From the NCBI GenBank assembly GCA_009192285.1, contig WBVU01000010.1, positions 866,111 through 930,110 on the forward strand: 64,000 bases of DNA, given 5' to 3'. A model generated the notes under the pieces. The model ran no database searches and was not told where the DNA came from. It saw nothing but the letters and a program-made list of their open reading frames with translations. Source of the DNA: Morchella semilibera. Its lineage: Eukaryota > Ascomycota > Pezizomycetes > Pezizales > Morchellaceae. This document shows, in pieces, positions 59,102 through 64,000 of the stretch (positions are counted from its first letter, which is position 1; each line of letters opens with the position of its first letter). The position numbers were made by a program, and so were the translations under genes.

Positions 59102-60576
59102 ATTTCTTCCTTCCTTCTTTCTTTTTCTTTTCCCTCTTTCATTACGTTCTGCTTGACAAATTGCCCTTTGGCAATCTATATTCTCCCGCCCCCCTTCTTC
59201 TTCTTCTGCCCCTTTCAATCTCAAGACTGAATTATTTAGTAGACATAAAGCTACCCATGCAGTAGACTTTTCCTTATACCATTGTTGGAGATACATGTAT
59301 ATATGTGCCCCATAAAGCAAGTTAGTAGTTAGAAAACGTAAGTATGTAGTATGTAGCATGTATTAATGTAGTTGATAATCAATAATGATACTAAGTGAGA
59401 GATTACCTCTAGAGGAGCAGTCAGCCGTACGCGTGCATATATGTATATACGAACCCTACAGCACATACAAGCAGCCCCCCTCCACCCATCACCACCACCA
59501 CCACCAACATCTCCTCAGACTGGAGGACCACAATTAACACAGCCTCCAAACTCCAATCCGGAAGTGTGTACGTGTGGGTAAAGGGCCGGTTCGGGATAGA
59601 TACTAACATATGCACTTAAATAATAAAGTACATAATTCTGAGACAATCAGTCGAACGAAACCTTTGGCGGATACACATGTACTCTAGACCTGAGTACTAA
59701 TGTAGATGTACCCTATTTCGGGGCCCATGGGTACTACGTACGTACAGCGTCGATACCTGTTCCGCCACCAACATACGGTACCACCCGCCGCTGCACGGTG
59801 CGTGGGGTGGAAAACTCTTCGGTAGATATGTAGTAGCTTAAAGGTGTTGTGGTTGCACTACTGGTTTCGGGATACTTTAATGTATAGACTACATGTATAC
59901 TGCGCGCCATCTAGTAGGGGAATCACATCAACCTCATCTATACTTATGTACATACATCTATACACAAGTGCATTGTCCAGTACCAAAAAAGTGTACATGT
60001 ATCCAGCCGGTCGATATAGTGGCTGAAAGTATCGATTTTCTTTTGTGGTGCTGTATATTGTATCATGTACCTGCGTGCGATCTGAGATCCTGTGTGCATT
60101 GGTTCCTCATGCATTAACGTTGTGCGTACATTGTACTGTACCCCAAATATTTAAACTGGGACTGGGAGTGTCTTGAGTTTCTGATCTGGTGTGTGCTATG
60201 CTTTCCTGTCTCGAGCTGGTTGCGTGTGATATAATTGTGATTAATACGATGTGTAGGTGCATGTAGTTGAACCTAGCCCACCGCATCAACCAGATGTTAC
60301 TCTACCAGCACCCAGATTCAGATTCACCTATAAACAATCCAACTGTAAATAATCTAGCTGCCTATCAGAGAAGGCCAAAGGTTCAAACACCCGGGGCTGG
60401 GGTGTAATACCCACTCGGATGCATGTATTAGTAGGTTAGATCATGGGCCATCACTCGCTCAGCTCATGACCTAGGAATCGATATTCAACAACTACTGAGC
60501 GTATAACCTATTTTATTTTATTTATCTACATGTAGCTACATGTAGATATCCCCCATTACCACGTCCAAGAAACCCC
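59102..60576. other. Convergent intergenic region, LRR gene and kynureninase 3' ends
   Basis: 1.5 kb, AT-rich. TACATGTA near 59292, 59889, 59995, 60535 and 60545, the last two in tandem as CTACATGTAGCTACATGTAG. CCACCA repeat near 59487-59508. No gene seen. Confidence 0.5.
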
Positions 60577-62352
60577 CTACGGACTCAGCGGCCCCCTGGC
60601 CCTGACCTCCGCCTCCAGCGCACTACCACTCCCACGCCCATCCACGCCCACACCGTCCGCCCCACCCGCCGCCAGCACGCCCTCCACCGCGCCCTTGAGC
60701 ACCTGCACGAACTTCCACACCTCCTCGAAGGTGTTGTAGAGGGGGCAGGGCGCAACGCGGATGACGTCGGGCTTGCGCTCGTCGACGACGACGCCGTGCG
60801 CCTGCAGCACGTCCAGCACGCGCAACATGATTCCCGGGCGGAAGAGCAGCGAGAGCTGTGCGCCGCGCGCGGAGGGGTCCGACGGCGTCAGGATCGTGAA
60901 GGCGGCGGCGGGGGTGCCCGCGGGGAAGGCGGCGCTTAGGAGGTTCTCGAGGTAGCTGGTGAGGTGCAGGGACTTTGTACGTAGTGCGGGCATGGTGGCG
61001 GCGCTGAAGAGCTGTAGGGAGGAGAGGAGGGCCGTGATGTCGAGGATGGAGGGGTTGGAGAGTTGGTATCCGGCTGCGCCGGGGATGGCGGAGAATACTG
61101 TGGGGGGGGTATGTTAGTGGGTTGTGGGATAATGGGGCAGTAGAGGGGGGGGGGGGTACCGTTGTCCATGTTGAAGCGGGAGAGACGGTCATGGCCCCAC
61201 CAGCCGGCGAGACGGTGGCGGTCGGGGGAAGAATGTTTCTCGTGGACAAAGATTCCGGCGATGCCGCCGGGGCCACTGCAGAGGTACTTGTATGTGCACC
61301 ACGCCGCCTGTATTATTATCCATCTCATTAGCCTCCAGCGCAGCAGCAACAGCAGCAGGAAAAGAGGGAAAAGACATACAAAGTCCACCCCCCACTCGTG
61401 GAGATCCAGGGTGATGTTTCCGGCCGCATGGGCGAGGTCCCAACCGACGACGATGCCCTTTGCCTGCGCGTGCTGCGTGATGGCCTTGATGTCGAAGGCC
61501 TGCCCGGTGTAGAACTGGACACCGGAGAGGAAGAGGACCGCCGTCTCGTCGGCCTCGCGGTCAATGACGGCGTAGATCTGCTGCGTGGTGAGGGTTTGGC
61601 GCCCCCCCTCTGGGAAGATTGTCACGAGAGCGTCGGCGGGGTCGAGGCCGTGCCATCTGATCTGGCTCTCCATTGCATACTGGCCCACAGCGTCAGCTTC
61701 AAACCGCACTCAATGGGGGGGGCTACATGTAGCTAAATAGAGCCAACTACACACATGATCACTCGGGAATGCCTTCCCCTCGATGATGATCTTGCGGCGG
61801 CCCTTCCCCGGCGTTCGCTCGGGCCGGTAGAAGCTTGCAAAGAGGGTGTGGATGTTTGCCGTGAGCGAGCCCATGACTGCGACCTCGCTGGGCAGGGCGC
61901 CGACCACATTGGCCATGTGCCGTGTGACCTCCACCTCTGCGCTGACCCACGGGCGAGAGAGGGGATGTTGGAAGTGACCGTGAACGCCGCGAGTGGCCCA
62001 TATGGTGAGCTCTTCATTGATGAGGGTGCGGGTGGCTTTTGGCTGCAGGCCGAGCGAGTTTCCGCACAGATAGATGCACGGGTCTGCGGGGTCTGTAGCA
62101 GTTTGTTAGCCATTGAGGGGACCCTTGGGATAATGAGGCATATCACGCACCGTTCTGCTCGGAGGGAGGGCGAGACTCGGCGTGCGGGTGGTGCTGGAGG
62201 TCGGATTTGGAGGGGATGAGGAATTCGGAGCGGAAGCGGGCGAGGGGGTCGGTGCTGTCGAGATGGCGGGCGTAGTCGACGGTGCTGGACTTTGACTCGT
62301 TGAATGTGATCCGGGCACCGCTGACGAAGGACCTGAGCTGCTGTGCGTCCAT
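60577..62352 (-). CDS. bna5: Kynureninase (kynurenine pathway to NAD+)
   Basis: PLP enzyme that cleaves 3-hydroxykynurenine to 3-hydroxyanthranilate and alanine. Exons 62352..62151, 62092..61755, 61679..61380, 61307..61160, 61097..60577 give 502 aa. Motifs: [60 protein letters not shown] across the exon 2/3 junction, [20 protein letters not shown] (PLP Asp and His), and the PLP-lysine loop [20 protein letters not shown], where most homologues have Asn for Cys in KYLNSGPGG. The tail [20 protein letters not shown] closes the domain. GC-rich compared with the window. Intron 4 has a long C run; intron 2 holds one TACATGTA. Confidence 0.95.
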
Positions 62353-62628
62353 TGAGTAGGATTTGATATCTCTCCCCTATATATATAGTAGATATAGATA
62401 TAGATATAGATATAAATATAGATATTATTATTTCCGTAGAGGGAGAGGAAGTATTCGAGAGTTGTGATTTATCCGACAAACCGATCATTTCTGCCAATCG
62501 TGTGACGTCGTTACAAATCGAACCCTCTTCGGCTATCGACGGCCGGTTCATCGCCGTCCCCCCGATCATTCACAATTCGAAAAAACTCATCCATTACATT
62601 ATTTATATCTATCCAACTCGCTCTCAGA
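62353..62628. promoter_or_regulatory. Divergent promoter between kynureninase and ISA2
   Basis: 276 bp with a TATAGA/TATAGATA tandem tract at about 62380-62425. Short shared promoter. Confidence 0.55.
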
Positions 62629-63254
62629 ATGTCTCTCCGCGCCTCCCTCAGGCTCAGACTCTTCCCTCCTCCTCTCCATTTCCACTCTGGCCGCCGTCTC
62701 TTCACCACGAGCATTCCCCGCCCCGCCACTACGGTCCTCCAGAACCCGCGAACGGACGAGGACGGAAATGCAATGACGGTAGACCTGACGCCGCGCGCCA
62801 CAAAGGTGCTCCATTTCCATTCCATTCCGCTATTAAAGAGGGTGGGAAGAGGGGGAGGAGATTACAGCGCTGACACGACACCGACAGAGACTCAAGGAGA
62901 TCCAGGCAAAAGACTCGAACCCGAACCTTGCCCTGCGGATCACGGTCGAGGCCGGTGGCTGCCACGGCTTCCAGTACCTCATGTCGCTGTCGGACAAGTT
63001 TGACGCCGTCGAGGATACGTCTGTCTCTCTCTCTCTCTCTCCATTATATTTAATTAAGTACTGATGAAGGAGGAGGCAGTGTCTTTGCCGACGACGGGGC
63101 CAAAGTTGTGATGGACGAGCCGTCGCTGGAGCTGCTGAAGGGGAGCAAAATCGACTACACGATGGAGCTGATCGGGTCGCAGTTCAAGATTGTGGATAAC
63201 CCGAAGGCGACGAGCTCGTGCGGGTGTGGGACGAGCTTTGATATCAAGATGTGA
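62629..63254 (+). CDS. isa2: Mitochondrial iron-sulfur assembly protein ISA2
   Basis: A-type Fe-S carrier that, with ISA1 and IBA57, makes 4Fe-4S clusters for aconitase, biotin and lipoate synthases. Exons 62629..62805, 62888..63018, 63080..63254 give 160 aa. Arg/Ser-rich presequence MSLRASLRLRLFPPPLHFHS. Core: MTVDLTPRATKRLKEIQAKD, then RITVEAGGCHGFQYLMSLSD with the first Cys, VFADDGAKVVMDEPSLELLK, and the C-terminal Cys pair TSSCGCGTSFDIKM. The acceptor of intron 2 could instead lie at 63058, which would insert TDEGGGS before VFADDG; the family favours the one given. Divergent from kynureninase. Confidence 0.95.
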
Positions 63255-63791
63255 GGGTATCAAATGGGGATGTTTTTTTTTTTATTTTATTTTATTTTTA
63301 CCCTATTCTCTCCCATGATCTCTATATACTTCTTCTTCTTCTCCTCCTCCTTCTTCTTCTTCTCTGCTTATTATTATTATTATTATTCCTCTGCTGCTAG
63401 ACTGGGGATGTGTATTATTATTACCAGGCGTTTTATTTACCCTTGACTGTTTCTATTCTTCTTGCCTATTGAGATTCCTCTTCTTAAAATATATACCTAT
63501 AGACTCTCCCTCTCTCTCCCTCTCTATCTCTTTATATCATCATTATGCCTGTGATTGTGGTCCAAATATCATTTCTTCCCCTGGTGACATTTCATGATGC
63601 GAAGAGCCGCCAAGGCCGCCCGCGCTACGATATCGATTTTTTTTTTCTTATCGCAGCTCAACCCCACTTCACTTCTTAACTTCTCATCTCCCCCCGCCCC
63701 AGACGAAACCTCCAGAACCACAGACTTACAGACATTCACAGACACTCACAGACATCCGAAAAGCTTCACGAGAAGCACAGAATCGCCCAGA
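63255..63791. other. Intergenic region between ISA2 and NOB1
   Basis: 537 bp, rich in TTATT/CTTCTT simple sequence (63273-63390). T run near 63638-63647 and a CAGACA/CACAGACA repeat at about 63719-63756 just before the NOB1 ATG. Confidence 0.5.
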
Positions 63792-64000
63792 ATGGCCGAG
63801 CTGCCCCAATCCGGGGGCCCCACCCTCGCCTCAATCCTCAAATCACCCCCCCCACCCACCACCACCACCACCACCACCACCACCACCACCATCACGGCCA
63901 CCCCCCCACCACCCCCCTCACACGCCCAAGACCAGCCCATCCACGCCCTCATCGTCGACGCCGGCCCCCTCATCTCCTCGCCCTCCACCGCCTCCCTCCT
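63792..64000 (+). CDS. nob1: 20S pre-rRNA endonuclease NOB1, N-terminal part (runs off right edge)
   Basis: NOB1 cuts the 3' end of 18S rRNA in cytoplasmic pre-40S particles. Only about 69 codons are in the window. After MAELPQSGGPTLASILKSPP there is a polythreonine run (11 Thr, encoded by ACC repeats) and a Pro-rich stretch. The start of the PIN domain follows: QPIHALIVDAGPLISSPSTA, with the first catalytic Asp in VDAGPLI. The N-terminal extension before the PIN domain is about 45 residues longer than in yeast Nob1. The rest of the PIN domain and the zinc ribbon lie outside. Confidence 0.85.
   Translation, partial: MAELPQSGGPTLASILKSPPPPTTTTTTTTTTTITATPPPPPSHAQDQPIHALIVDAGPLISSPSTASL

Noticed and set aside
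61328-62318. Multiple long Pro/Arg-rich frames overlapping kynureninase
   Set aside because: Out-of-frame shadows caused by high GC content of the kynureninase exons.

Overview
This window is chromosomal DNA of a filamentous ascomycete (Pezizomycotina). The case rests on short introns (about 50-90 bp) with GT/AG borders and CTAAC/CTGAC-type branch sites, compact gene spacing and a set of typical fungal housekeeping proteins. The CVNH lectin and the dispersed TACATGTA palindrome would fit Pezizomycetes (truffle and cup-fungus relatives), but I cannot fix the class from sequence alone.

Layout. 1-1943 holds the 5' part of a large disordered SR-rich protein gene (minus). 1944-7180 is a long AT-rich stretch without genes that carries several foldback (MITE-like) elements. 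7181-8097 is a seven-exon TMEM234-type membrane protein gene. 8740-31679 is gene dense: unknown nuclear-type protein, RBX1/HRT1, prephenate dehydratase, eRF1, UDP-GlcNAc pyrophosphorylase, VPS53, PBN1/PIG-X, a decayed ankyrin-repeat gene, an IFRD-family gene and 3-phosphoglycerate dehydrogenase. 34103-44000 holds a CVNH lectin, a BSP-type metallopeptidase, the RNR1 large subunit with an MCB site upstream, and a mitochondrial ABC1/UbiB kinase-like protein. 44728-46029 is a coiled-coil protein. 55906-63254 holds an LRRC40-like leucine-rich-repeat protein, kynureninase and ISA2. NOB1 runs off the right edge.

The standout element is an 8.8-kb DNA transposon at 46626-55416. It has about 24-bp terminal inverted repeats, a 3-bp AGT target duplication, CACTA-style subterminal repeats, and a complete four-exon TNP2/Plavaka-like transposase of 1154 aa. 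Two further spliced genes run the opposite way (543 aa and 124 aa, neither recognised). It sits in what was a roughly 1.1-kb divergent promoter and looks young and possibly competent.

The genes do not form one pathway. Many are arranged as divergent pairs with short shared promoters: unknown/RBX1, PHA2/eRF1, UAP1/VPS53, IFRD/PGDH and kynureninase/ISA2. A genome-style peculiarity is the 8-mer palindrome TACATGTA. I counted about 47 copies by eye, in intergenic or intronic DNA and none noticed in coding exons, where about one copy is expected by chance.
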